From contig CM051457.1 in NCBI GenBank assembly GCA_028274465.1, positions 10,009,908 through 10,073,907 of the forward strand: a stretch of DNA of 64,000 nt. Reading direction: 5' to 3'. The translations under genes and the position numbers were made by a program. How positions within the stretch are numbered: position 1 is the stretch's first letter; every line of letters begins with the position of its first letter. Under the pieces are notes generated by a model. It saw only the letters and a program-made list of their open reading frames with translations, did no database searches and was not told the origin of the DNA. Origin of the DNA: Plantago ovata. Taxonomy: Eukaryota; Streptophyta; Magnoliopsida; Lamiales; Plantaginaceae. This document shows, one piece after another, positions 1-9,340 of this stretch.

Positions 1-495
1 ATATCGTTTGCTACCTGTATAATCAGCTGCAGCCAGCAGCAGGTGCACAAGTTCCACATCTCTTGCATCCTCCATAGAGAGATCGGATATGGAAGAGCCG
101 TTCGGATGGATGAGAGGATAAATACTACCATCAGCAGTATTGTTGGTACGGTACTGAATGAACCTTTCACCAGCAACCCTAAGGATATCTCCGGTTGACA
201 AGTTAGGCCTGGGTCCTACCGTAGTAGTTTGGTGCTCTTCTTCTCTAGGCAGCTTTAGGCCATGTCTGTATTTGCTCAAGAGTCTAAAAGTAGCAAGAGA
301 CTGTTGAGATTCATAGCTGTTTCCAGCAGCTAGAAAAGAGTTTGTGTTTGCCGGCCGATTACCAAACACTGAAGAAAACAAGTTCATGAATGCAGCTTCA
401 TCCCATTGATCATCTTCAGAGCTAGAACTTGCATTGTGGTCTAACGTTTGGTATCCATCGTAATCTTCTACTGGAATGTTAAATGAGGAGGCCAT
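1..495 (-). CDS. GRAS-domain transcription regulator, copy 1, N-terminal part cut by window edge
   Basis: This is the first 165 codons of a GRAS protein; the remainder lies left of the window. Translation begins at the CAT at 493-495 (MASSFNIP...) and stays open to base 1. It shows the array's family features in order: an ASSSSEDDQWDEAAFMNLFSS motif near residues 25-45, the block LSTGDILRVAGERFIQYRT, and the start of leucine heptad region I (VELVHLLLAAADYTGSKRY) at the edge. It is closest to the next copy (7095-8639), with the same start context (CCAAAAGATATG). There is no DELLA or TVHYNP motif, so it should not be called a DELLA protein despite likely similarity hits. GRAS proteins are nuclear transcriptional co-regulators; the target pathway cannot be read from sequence. 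Confidence 0.88.
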   Translation of the reverse strand, partial: MASSFNIPVEDYDGYQTLDHNASSSSEDDQWDEAAFMNLFSSVFGNRPANTNSFLAAGNSYESQQSLATFRLLSKYRHGLKLPREEEHQTTTVGPRPNLSTGDILRVAGERFIQYRTNNTADGSIYPLIHPNGSSISDLSMEDARDVELVHLLLAAADYTGSKRY

Positions 496-702
496 ATCTT
501 TTGGGAAAAGAATAAAGGAATTACAGTTACATAAAGAAGAAGCTAGAAGAAGCAAAAGATCGATGCCTTGAAAAGATATATATAATTACCTATAGGCCAA
601 TAGAAGTCGAAACAATATAAGAAGATTATGGAACATAACAACAATGTTAAGTATGTACTCTAAAAATATAAATTTGTTGACAGCTTGATCATGTTTATAT
701 GT

Positions 703-911
703 TGTTTTTTCCAAACAAATGAATACTAGAAAGAATTCTTGACATGCCTGACTCAACAATTATTTCACCTTTCACAATCACCTACGTTAGCCTATATAAT
801 AATCAAGAAAATATTGATGATCATTTTCGAAGGTATCGCTTCCAGACAGATGAAGTTGGCGCTAGCTAAACTATCATCACAACACAGTACCATGTTACAA
901 AACAATGTTTT
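703..911 (-). promoter_or_regulatory. Conserved upstream block of GRAS copy 1
   Basis: One of nine copies of a block found 250-420 bp upstream of the GRAS start codons. It contains, on the plus strand, CAAATGAATAC, CAACAATTATTTCACC, TTTCACCTTTCACAATCACC, GGTATCGCTTCCAGACAGATG and ACAATGTTTT. Its preservation while the surrounding DNA diverges suggests a proximal promoter, but recent duplication could explain part of it. Confidence 0.5.
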
Positions 912-1021
912 ATCGATCCAGCCCCCACCTGCCCCACCCTTAGGTCCGCCCCGACGATACTACAAAGACTCAGTAGTACCCCATATTGTACTTGGCATTG
1001 AGTCTATCAAATTAGATACTA

Positions 1022-1267
1022 TCTCCTCAGTTTCATTATTAAGAAGTTATTAAGGGGACTATTCATCACGGCATTTGACAACGTATAGCTTTTAAATTAA
1101 ACTGTATCAATATAAATTAAAAGTTAATTATGAAAATATACTCCATTTAATTTCATAATATAATTTTATTATATTTTTCTCTAATGTAATTTAAGAGTTA
1201 TACGTGGTCAAAGTTCGCGATGAATAATCCATTTAGAAACTTATTAATGCATGAAACAGAGGAAGTA
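1022..1267. mobile_element. Stowaway-like MITE
   Basis: About 245 bp, AT-rich and non-coding. The left end (CTCCTCAGTTTCATTATTAAG) is an imperfect inverted copy of the right end (CTTATTAATGCATGAAACAGAGGAAG), and TA lies at both borders, as in Tc1/mariner-derived Stowaway elements. The interior is a diverged relative of the element at 4031-4240; both contain TTAATTATGAAAATATACTC and TTATACGTGGTCAAAG. Confidence 0.7.
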
Positions 1268-1288
1268 TAATTTAACTTGACTTTCGTG

Positions 1289-1350
1289 GTTTGCGTAGGA
1301 AAAAAAAACAATTGAGCCCTATGAATAGGAAAAAAAAACAATTGAGCCCT
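1289..1350. repeat. Two-unit tandem repeat, 30 bp
   Basis: Two near-perfect adjacent copies of a unit containing an A-run followed by CAATTGAGCCCTATGA. It creates a spurious short ORF and there is no sign of a gene. Confidence 0.7.
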
Positions 1351-1404
1351 ATGAGAATCAAACATATGGTGTTTTATTTAACTTTAGTGCTCTCTATTTA
1401 TTCT

Positions 1405-2135
1405 AGGGCTGCGCACGGACCGGATACGGATCGATCCAATCCGTTTGACCGGATCGATATCCGGTCAAACGGATCATAAAAAATTCAATCCGTGATCCGA
1501 TCCGTTCTGGACGGATCGGATTGCGGATCGATCCGTACGGATACGGATAAATCCAAGTCCGATCCGTTATCCGCTCTTTTTATTTTTCAATGTTCTTTGT
1601 AAAATAAATTATGGTGTAAAATTATAAAACGATAGCTACAGAAGTTTGAGTTTAAATATCCGAAAATAATATGTTAAATGTGAACTTGAAATGTCCGTAA
1701 AAAGGACACAAACATATAATCAATATGTACTTGCTCCATTGTAGACGGAATTCTAAGATACCGAATCACCAAGATCGACAAATACATGGGATGGAGACAA
1801 GAAGATACATATTTCTAACAACCTCAAAATCTTCAGATATGCAAAATATGCATCTAACAAGTTATTTATGAGTCAACTAATATATATGGAATACAAACAT
1901 AACTAAAAAATATGAATTTTACTTTTACTCCCTTTCCTTTATTATATATAGTCTTATATATAAATAAATAAATAAAAAGAAAAAAGAAAAAATAATAATA
2001 ACGGATGATCCACGAATATCCGCGGATCGGATCAATGCGATCCGTTATTCGCGGATCATAAAAAATGCAATCTGTTATCCGATCCGTTAGCCAACGGATC
2101 GGATTGATCCGATCCATTGCGGATAAACTATTTAT
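1405..2135. repeat. GATC/CGGATC-rich repeated element
   Basis: Two blocks (about 1409-1575 and 1998-2130) are packed with CGGATC, GATCCG and CGGATATCCG words. They share a direct repeat built on CGGATCATAAAAAAT followed by CAAT and TTATCCGATCCGTT or its variant. Between them lies ordinary AT-rich DNA. The left border TAGGGCTGCGCACGG resembles plant hAT-type MITE ends, but I found no matching right end, so it is either truncated or another repeat class. The short minus-strand ORF across it is not a gene. Confidence 0.45.
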
Positions 2136-2139
2136 GATT

Positions 2140-3350
2140 GAAATTTGCAATCACCAATGGCTGTTAAAATAATCAAGCAACAATTTATCACCTCACTACT
2201 ATATTGCTCGATCACTTATTCGATATTGGATGCTACTAAAGACACTAATTTTAATAGTGCATAATAATTACTTACATGGATCGCTTTCGGTTAAGCCGGC
2301 TATCTTAACAGGGCAATCTTCTATTTTCCTAGTCTCTTTGTAATGTATGTCAAGCATGTAAGAGGCATGGTAGCGCACAGTCATTATGTAGGTAACAAGG
2401 TCCTCCGACCATTATTGATCTACAATCCATATGCTCACATGCCTCATGAATATAATCTTGGAGAATTGTGTTATTCACATCCCCTCTGGCAATACAATAA
2501 CTGGGCTGCACCAACAAAATTAAACAAACTTATTTATTATAATAAGGGCCCTTCTAATAATAATCTGTGTATGATAAGTTCACAAATCATAATCATAAGT
2601 GGACTATTTATAATGAAAAAATGAAATAACTTAAGATAAAGAGACTATAGCAATCTATAGTCTCACATGCCTTTTCAAAGTTGTTCATTGATTCACCACA
2701 CCACAAGCACAAGGGCAAGAATAGCAAGATCCACAAAACATTCAAGTTGGCCATTGATATAATTATTTTTCCTTTGTGGAAGTAGATCTTATCCCAAACT
2801 TACAATTTACAAATTTTCTTTGTGAGTGCTCTGATCAGTTTTATAGCGTAAATTGAAACAGCAGGGAGGCATTTATTGTCCAATTAAAAAAAGGTATCGC
2901 AAGTATTTCATTTTATCTAGCTAGCTTCCTCCACTTTATTTTAATTAAAATTTTAGCAATTTTGAATTTTGAATGTATTCAAATTAATTGAAGTTTTAGG
3001 GTCTATGGCCCCTATTTGATCCAAACTTGTAATTATTTCTACGTAAAAGGTTCATATCTAAATAATATTTTATTATTTATATTCAATTAAATATTCCATC
3101 AAAGTACATAGTATATACTAGGAACCGCGCGTGTGAAGCGTAATCTTGTAAAACATTATTGTTTTATTAAATAATATATTGAAATAAATGAAGTGAATAT
3201 ATAATTTTCACATAATGACTTCAAACTTAATAAAAAAATAACTAATTGAGTAATTAAACTTAATATAAATGGTGTGCTATAAATGTATATAGTTTTTTGT
3301 AGTTATACAATTAATAGTTTTGAATTGAATTATATTAGACATACAAAAAG
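2140..3350. other. Intergenic, no gene recognised
   Basis: AT-rich DNA without a credible coding region. A 93-codon plus-strand ORF (2343-2624) has no motif that I recognise and no conserved context. Confidence 0.5.
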
Positions 3351-3616
3351 TATTCCTCCGATTAGTTAAGAACCATCAGATACATCTCTAAACTTTGGAA
3401 ACATTCAACTTCAAAATCTGTAATGCATCTTTTTCGCATGTTAATTGGTATTTTTCATCAGTTGAATGTCAAGTGTTTCATATAAACATTCTAGTTTCAT
3501 AATATGATGTTTTTAGTTATTTTTATCGTATGATTTAAGAATAATTTAAGGTCAACATGATCCTCGAAAAAGTCAACAAAATCAAGTGTTACATTTATTA
3601 TTGGACGGAGGAAGTA
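3351..3616. mobile_element. Stowaway-like MITE
   Basis: The left end reads TATTCCTCCGATTAGTTAAG and the right end CTTATTATTGGACGGAGGAAGTA-like (ATTGGACGGAGGAAGTA seen), which form the usual CTCCGTCC-type inverted termini. The interior is about 265 bp of AT-rich non-coding DNA. Confidence 0.6.
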
Positions 3617-3732
3617 TGTCTTTTTTTATAAGAACATATCATGGTTATATTTTAAAATTAAGTATAATACGTCATACAACTTTATGTTAAAAAAATAAAA
3701 ATTTAAGAAGAGAATAAATAAAAAAGAAAAAA

Positions 3733-3896
3733 ATTACGTCAATAAGATTCGAACCCAACACCTTCAACTAAAATAATGATACAAATAATAGAGAAAAATC
3801 ACGCCAACAAGATTCGAACCAAACACCTTCAATAAAAATAATAATAAAAATAATAGAGAAAAATCACGCCAACAGGATTCGAACCCTACATCTTTT
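3733..3896. repeat. Tandem repeat, about 65 bp, 2.5 units
   Basis: Units begin near 3733, 3797 and 3863 with ATYACGYCAAYARGATTCGA, followed by a CACCTTCAA segment and an ATAATAATAGAGAAAA tail. On the minus strand each unit reads GGTTCGAATC, which resembles a tRNA B box, but no cloverleaf is present. Confidence 0.65.
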
Positions 3897-4030
3897 AATT
3901 AACTAATGACACATGTACGCACCAGATTAAAATTGGATAAGCAAGATCTACGGATTAAAATTGATTGGTAGGTCAATCAATTGATTGAATCAACAGGCTT
4001 ATTATATTACTTTAATAGGCTATAGTATAT

Positions 4031-4240
4031 ACTTCCTCCATTTCATTATAAAGTTCCTAAAGGAACTATTTATCGCGACCTTTCACCACGTATAATTTTT
4101 AAATTAAAAATTAATTATGAAAATATACTCCATTTAATTTTATAATATAGTTTTATTATTAGTTTTTTAATGTAATTTAGGAGTTATACGTGGTCAAAGG
4201 TAGCGATCCCCTTAGTAACTTTGTAATGAAACGGAGAAAG
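4031..4240. mobile_element. Stowaway-like MITE with TA borders
   Basis: The termini CTTCCTCCATTTCATTATAA and TTGTAATGAAACGGAGAAAG are inverted repeats with about three mismatches, flanked by TATA on both sides. It is 210 bp long and related to the element at 1022-1267. Confidence 0.78.
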
Positions 4241-4355
4241 TATAGGCTTAATGATTACAATTATTAAAATTGATGAAATGGGTTGGAAAGTTCAATTTTA
4301 AAAAAAAAAAAGTGGAGGAAGTATTATATATCTTGGCTATTGAGATGGGAAAAAT

Positions 4356-4605
4356 GCTCCCTCTGTCCCAGCGTAGTTGCACAATTTGCTTTTGGGCACA
4401 TAAAATAAGGAGAAGAGTTAAAAATTGAATTATATTAATAGTGGGTGTTGATTTTACTTTATGGAGAATTTGTGGCCACAAAATGTGTTGATGGAATAGA
4501 AAATTATTATAACCATGTCCAAATATGGCAAATAAATGAAATGGTGCAACTCTAACGAGACGCCCAAAATGGTAAATGGTACAAATGTTCTGGAACGGAG
4601 GAAGT
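4356..4605. mobile_element. Stowaway-like MITE
   Basis: The left end CTCCCTCTGTCCCAGCGTAG pairs with the right end TTCTGGAACGGAGGAAG. Subterminal TTGCACAATTT and AAATGGTACAA continue the inverted repeat. The interior is non-coding and about 250 bp. Confidence 0.7.
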
Positions 4606-4737
4606 ATATATAAATCACTAAACAACAAAAAATTACAAAAACATCTACATTAAAAAATCAATTACCAAAGACTCGCTCATTTTATAGCTCCTCCATCCTG
4701 TCTGCCCCAATTAATATGGTCAACTGACCGACTTACG

Positions 4738-5070
4738 GTGATGGCCTCCGATTGGCGTGGGAGAAAGGAGCTTCACTCACAGCTCATGGTGGAGATGGAT
4801 TCGGTGCAATGTGTGGAGGCGCTGACCGGCGACCTTGAACAACTAGGGGACACCGTTGTATTAACCAGAGAGTGCCGTGCACTACTTGAATGGAGTTGGA
4901 CTGTAAATCTAGCTTGGATCGGTAGTTTTGTGAACGGTGTAACGGATCGTCTAACAAAACTCACCATGGAGGAATACAGGGTGCTGAACGAAAATGGAAA
5001 TGATAATGGCTGCTATCGGGATTCTGCCCCAACTTTGGTCCTCTCCTTTTTGGAAAAGGATAAGATCTAG
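4738..5070 (+). pseudogene. Fragment of a LINE-type RNase H (RVT_3-like) domain
   Basis: A 110-codon reading frame carries the second half of a plant RNase H-like domain. It has a ...VEMDS.QCVEAL segment (the strand with the second acidic residue), an ...RECRALLE helix, a WIGSFVNGVTDRLTKL segment corresponding to the family's 'R.N..AD.LA' motif with its last acidic residue, then a short tail. The N-terminal strands with the first catalytic acid are missing and there is no reverse transcriptase beside it. This is the 3' remnant of a non-LTR retrotransposon or a stray RNase H exon, not a functional gene. Confidence 0.6.
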
Positions 5071-5219
5071 GGATAGTTTGGTCTTTTTGAAATTTCTATT
5101 AATGCCTTTCTTTATCAGAAAAAAATTCAATTATCCTACGTAAGTGAACCTCAAAAACTTACTCAAGTAGATTTAATGGGGATTTTTTTAAACGCTTAGC
5201 TGGATTTAATAACAAATTT

Positions 5220-6540
5220 GACATTTGAAAACTAGATTCGATCATTGAAACTAGTCGAAACTAGCTAAAAATGACTAAAACTAACCGTTAATTTTATATT
5301 TATTTCTGAAATTAACCGCTGAAACTAGTTAAAAATGACTGAAATTATCTAAAACTGATTGAAATTAGCTAAAAATAATTGAAACCTAGTTGAAACTAAT
5401 TATTAATTTTATATTTTTGCTGAAAAAATATAAATCATTATTTTCACTGATAAAAACTAGTTTCAGACAAAAAAAAAACTAGTTCTAGAAGTTAGTTTCG
5501 GACGAAAAGTTAGTTTCAGAAGTTAACTTCAGACAAAAAGCTAGTTTTAACACATAAAAGTGTTAGTTTCATTAGTTTCAACACATAAAAGCTAGTTTCG
5601 GACGAAAAGCTAGTTTCAACACATAAACTGATAAAAGTGTTAGTTTCATTAGTTTCAGCACATAAAATCTAGTTTCATAAACTAGTTTCAGACAAAAAGT
5701 TGCACATAAAAGCTAGTTTCATAAACTAGTTTCAGATAAAAGGTAGTTTCAGACAAAAAACTAGTTTCATAAACTAGTTGAAACTGTATGAAACTAACTT
5801 TTAATGCTAGTTTCAGCATCACAAATGTTAATTTCATTAGTTTTTGTATCACAAAGTGCTAGTTTCAGCATCACCACATTGTTAATTGCGTTAGTGCAAC
5901 AACAAAAATGCTAGTTTCATTAGTTACGTTTGGTACCCCCACTAAACAGCGACTTTGCATCCTAAGCCAACTATCGCGGAAAATTACAAAAAAACCCAGG
6001 CCTTAGAGCGCAGAAAGTCAAAATTTGTGGGTTCATCTGTAATTAGGTTTATTTAGTAGGGGAGGTGTATGTAATAAAAAATATAGGTGGACTAATCTGT
6101 AATAGCTGAAAATAGCAGGGGTACCAAATGTAATAGCCCCTAAAATCTAGTTTCATAAACTAGTTTCAGACAAAAAGTTGCACATAGAAGCTAGTTTCAT
6201 AAACTAGTTTCAGACAAAAACTAGTTTCATAAACTAGTTGAAACTGTATGAAACTAACTTTTAATGCTAGTTTCAACATCACAAATGTTAATTTCATTAG
6301 TTTTAGTATCACAAAGTGCTAGTTTCATTAGTTCAACAATACAAATACTAGTTTCATTAGTTTCAATATCACAACTGCTAGTTTCAACATAAAAAATGTT
6401 AGTTTCATTAGTTTCAGCATCATAAATGCTAGTTTCATCAACAAAAATGCTAGTTTCATTAGTTTCAGCATCATAAGTGTTAGTTTCAGTAAAAAAAAAA
6501 AAAGGCTAGTTTCATGAATAGAAATGTCAGTTTCATTAAT
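5220..6540. repeat. Degenerate minisatellite built on CTAGTTTCA
   Basis: Some 1.1 kb consists of irregular repeats of GCTAGTTTCA, TTAGTTTCAGCA, AACTAGTTTCAGACAAAAA and related words with variable AT spacers. A segment of about 165 bp at 5666-5830 is repeated at 6143-6300 with few changes. A foreign 210-bp insertion interrupts it at 5924-6133. There is no coding potential. Confidence 0.8.
5924..6133. mobile_element. MITE-like insertion inside the minisatellite
   Basis: It breaks the CTAGTTTCA repeats cleanly. The ends TTACGTTTGGTACCCCC and GGGGTACCAAATGTAA are inverted repeats with one mismatch over 16 bases. The interior is unique in this window. The superfamily is not assigned because a target duplication cannot be separated from the repeat background. 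Confidence 0.65.
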
Positions 6541-7094
6541 TTATGTATATAAATATTAATTAGGAGATTATTTGGTTGGTTATATGTAAAAAAAAAGTTA
6601 AATATAATTAGTTAGACTCTAGTTTAGCGATAAATTGGTAAATTAAAGTTGAATTCTAGTTTAGCGAGTTTTTTAATATTAATTGATCAGATTTTAGGGT
6701 ATAAAAAATAAAATGGACATTTCTATAAGAATTTTATGACAGTTGTTGTTTTTGTAAGGAGAGGGTATAGAATGGAATGTATATGTAATTTTGTGAATGC
6801 ATAAAGCCATAAATGTAAGAGAGCCCAGTCTTGCCAAAGACCTCTACAAACTTCACCGTTAAATAGTGAAATTCGCGGATACGGGTCAAAGAAACCGGAT
6901 CAGGTATAAAATTGAAAGTTGTTTATTGATTCAGTACATTGGGCGTTTTTGTTTGTTTATGGAACATTGGAACCTATAAGAAATCTTATTGCTCTGCAGA
7001 CAACTCTCTTGGTTGTCACAAATGCTAGTATACTAGTACTATATACAGTATATACATCTCAACAACTGTATGGAGTGTATCTATGAGAGTGAGA

Positions 7095-8639
7095 CTATGA
7101 GAACTTCCAAATAGTAAGAGAATGTAATGGCGTTCCTTTCCATCCGACAATTAGACCTCTGCCATTATCCTCAAGATTCCATGAGCTTCCATTCTCAAAC
7201 TTCTCCAGTACTAAGCTTGCCTGATACCTAGCCGACTTGCTGAGTTCAATCTCCCTCATTCCGAACCTTGCAAGATAAGCCCTCCACACGTCGATTTTGA
7301 CACTTCGTATGGCCCTCTCCCGACCTTCTGCTGCAACCATGTTTCTCATCCCTTTACCGAAATACTCTGTTTCAATGATTGTACGACAAGGACTGTCTTC
7401 CCCCATACAGTCCTTCAAGCAGTCGAAAAATGCACCGTAGAAGAAAAGTGATTCAACGAATCGACCTACAAAAGAAGGCGAATTGTGGTTCGCCTCTACT
7501 TCAATGACAACCATTAGATCCGGTTCTAGCTTTATTATCTCCTTCATTACATTTTCTAAGCACTCAGGACGTGATAACATCGACCGTAGCATCACAAAGG
7601 CGTAAATTGCCACAGTTTCATCGGTCTCGATGCATACACAGTCTTCTTTGAAATCATTCATGTCTAGCAGATACACAACATCAAAACAAAACGGCACGCT
7701 CAACGACTGCGCGAAACTCACCAATCGCTTACCAGTTTCCTCCATGTTCGATTGATCCCTTGTTCCAACAGCTGTGACTTTCAGACGCTCTATTCTGTGA
7801 TCCACCAACCCCTGCATCAGGGCTATCCACTGAATCCCGCTCCTTATCTGGAGATCAATCACGTGGACCTTTCTGCCTTTCTTAACACTTTCGATTATAG
7901 CTTGTACCGCGCAACATTGCAACATTTGCACATACGGAAGTTTCTGGTGACATTCCAATAACGTTTTTTCATGGACTGATACGTTTGTATTATGTTTCTC
8001 TGCCCCATGACTGATCCGCCCAGTTTCTCTACCAACTTTTGACATAAGACCTTCTGCAAAGTGGAACGCAATACGCTCCACTGGAGTGCCTGAGCTAGAT
8101 GCCACCCACAGGCAACGAGTGATGAGCTTGCTTGCGATATCATATCGTTTGCTATCCGTATAATCAGCTGCAGCCAGCAGCAGGTGAACAAGTTCCACAC
8201 CTCTTGCATCTTCCATAGAAAGATCGGATATGGAAGAACCATACGGATGTATGAGAGGAGAAATACTATCAGCAGCACTGTTGGTACGGTACTGAATGAA
8301 CCTTTCACCAGCAACCCTAAGGATATCTCCAGTTGACAAGTTAGGCCTGGGTCCCATCGTAGTTTGGTGCTCTTCTTCTCTTGGAAGTTTGAGTCCATTT
8401 CTGTAGGTGCTCAAGAGTCCAAAAGTAGCAAGAGTCTGTTGAGATTCATAGCTGTTTCCAGTAGGTAGCAAATTGGTGTTTGCCGGATTACCAAACACTG
8501 AAGAAAATAAGTTCATGAATGCAGCTTCATCCCATGGCTCATTTTCAGAGCTAGAACTTGCATTGTAGTCTAGCTTTTGGTATCCTGCAGACAGATTGAT
8601 ATCGTAATCATATCCCGGAATGTTAAATGAGGAGAGCAT
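7095..8639 (-). CDS. GRAS-domain transcription regulator, copy 2
   Basis: An intronless 514-residue GRAS protein. The N-terminus carries the array-specific motif ENEPWDEAAFMNLFSS (about 33-47). The GRAS domain runs from about 100 to the end: LSTGDILRVAGERFIQYRT (101-119), leucine heptad region I around VELVHLLLAAADYT (148-161), VHVIDLQI (258-265, the VHIID motif), leucine heptad region II around RLVSFAQSLSVPFCFDVV (305-322), a weak PFYRE region, and a SAW region ending GWKGTPLHSLTIWKF (499-513). DELLA and TVHYNP motifs are absent. The start at 8639 is supported by the same CCAAAAGATATG context in copy 1. Residues 357-434 are almost identical at DNA level to copy 9, suggesting gene conversion. 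The subfamily cannot be named with certainty. Confidence 0.92.
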   Translation of the reverse strand: MLSSFNIPGYDYDINLSAGYQKLDYNASSSSENEPWDEAAFMNLFSSVFGNPANTNLLPTGNSYESQQTLATFGLLSTYRNGLKLPREEEHQTTMGPRPNLSTGDILRVAGERFIQYRTNSAADSISPLIHPYGSSISDLSMEDARGVELVHLLLAAADYTDSKRYDIASKLITRCLWVASSSGTPVERIAFHFAEGLMSKVGRETGRISHGAEKHNTNVSVHEKTLLECHQKLPYVQMLQCCAVQAIIESVKKGRKVHVIDLQIRSGIQWIALMQGLVDHRIERLKVTAVGTRDQSNMEETGKRLVSFAQSLSVPFCFDVVYLLDMNDFKEDCVCIETDETVAIYAFVMLRSMLSRPECLENVMKEIIKLEPDLMVVIEVEANHNSPSFVGRFVESLFFYGAFFDCLKDCMGEDSPCRTIIETEYFGKGMRNMVAAEGRERAIRSVKIDVWRAYLARFGMREIELSKSARYQASLVLEKFENGSSWNLEDNGRGLIVGWKGTPLHSLTIWKFS

Positions 8640-8841
8640 ATCTTTTGGTGCTTAGATGGACATGATCAGTATATTGGGAAACAAAGGAATTGCACTTACA
8701 TAAAGGAGAAGAAGCAAAAGATGCCTCAAGTTGTCAAATAGACTGAAAAGAAGTAGCCTATAGGCCAATAGAAGTCGGACAAGATAAGAAGATTATGAAA
8801 CATAAAAATGTACAGTATGTTGTCAGCTTGTTCATTTTTTA

Positions 8842-9070
8842 TGTTGATATTTTCTCCAGACAAATGAATACTACAAACTGTTCTTGGCCTGAGAGAACAA
8901 TTATTTCACCTTTCACAATCACCTACGTAATCACCTACGTTAGCCCATATTAAGAAAATATTTATGATCATTTTCGAAGGTATCACCGCCAGATAGATGA
9001 AATTGGCGCTAGCTAGCTAGCTTCTAAATTCTCATCGTAACACCAGGTTACGAACAATGTTTTGAAACAT
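8842..9070 (-). promoter_or_regulatory. Conserved upstream block of GRAS copy 2
   Basis: Contains TTTCTCCAGACAAATGAATAC, TTTCACCTTTCACAATCACC, GGTATCACCGCCAGATAGATG and GAACAATGTTTTGAAACATG, about 270 bp upstream of the ATG. It is closest to the copy 1 block. Confidence 0.5.
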
Positions 9071-9340
9071 GTCCCAAAACATTAGTATTAATTTTTTCAT
9101 TACACCATTTACATGTTGTACCTACAAAGATAAGTATTTTATAAGATCTCCTTCATCTTCTGTTGCTGTTCGGCGTTATATGTTTTGTATCACTGAGAGT
9201 AGATATCAGGAATAATGTATTCTTTAAGCACAGAGTGTTGATTGATAAGAAAACGTTTATCATGAATAAGCATTGTTCATGTTACACTACAGACTCAGTA
9301 CAAACTTGACATTATTTCATCTACAACTTGGTTCATAAAT

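Noticed and set aside
739..1053. 104-codon ORF on the plus strand upstream of GRAS copy 1
   Set aside because: Overlaps the conserved GRAS upstream block and the left end of a MITE; no recognisable motif.
2343..2624. 93-codon ORF on the plus strand
   Set aside because: AT-rich composition, no domain, no splice or promoter context.
3733..3896. tRNA genes suggested by GGTTCGAATC words
   Set aside because: No acceptor stem, anticodon arm or A box; the word recurs because of tandem duplication.
5220..6540. CRISPR-like array of short repeats
   Set aside because: Repeats are irregular, spacers are variants of the same word and the genome is a plant nuclear one.
7895..8398. 167-codon ORF overlapping GRAS copy 2 in another frame on the same strand
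   Set aside because: Frame shadow; its sequence is explained entirely by the conserved GRAS reading frame.
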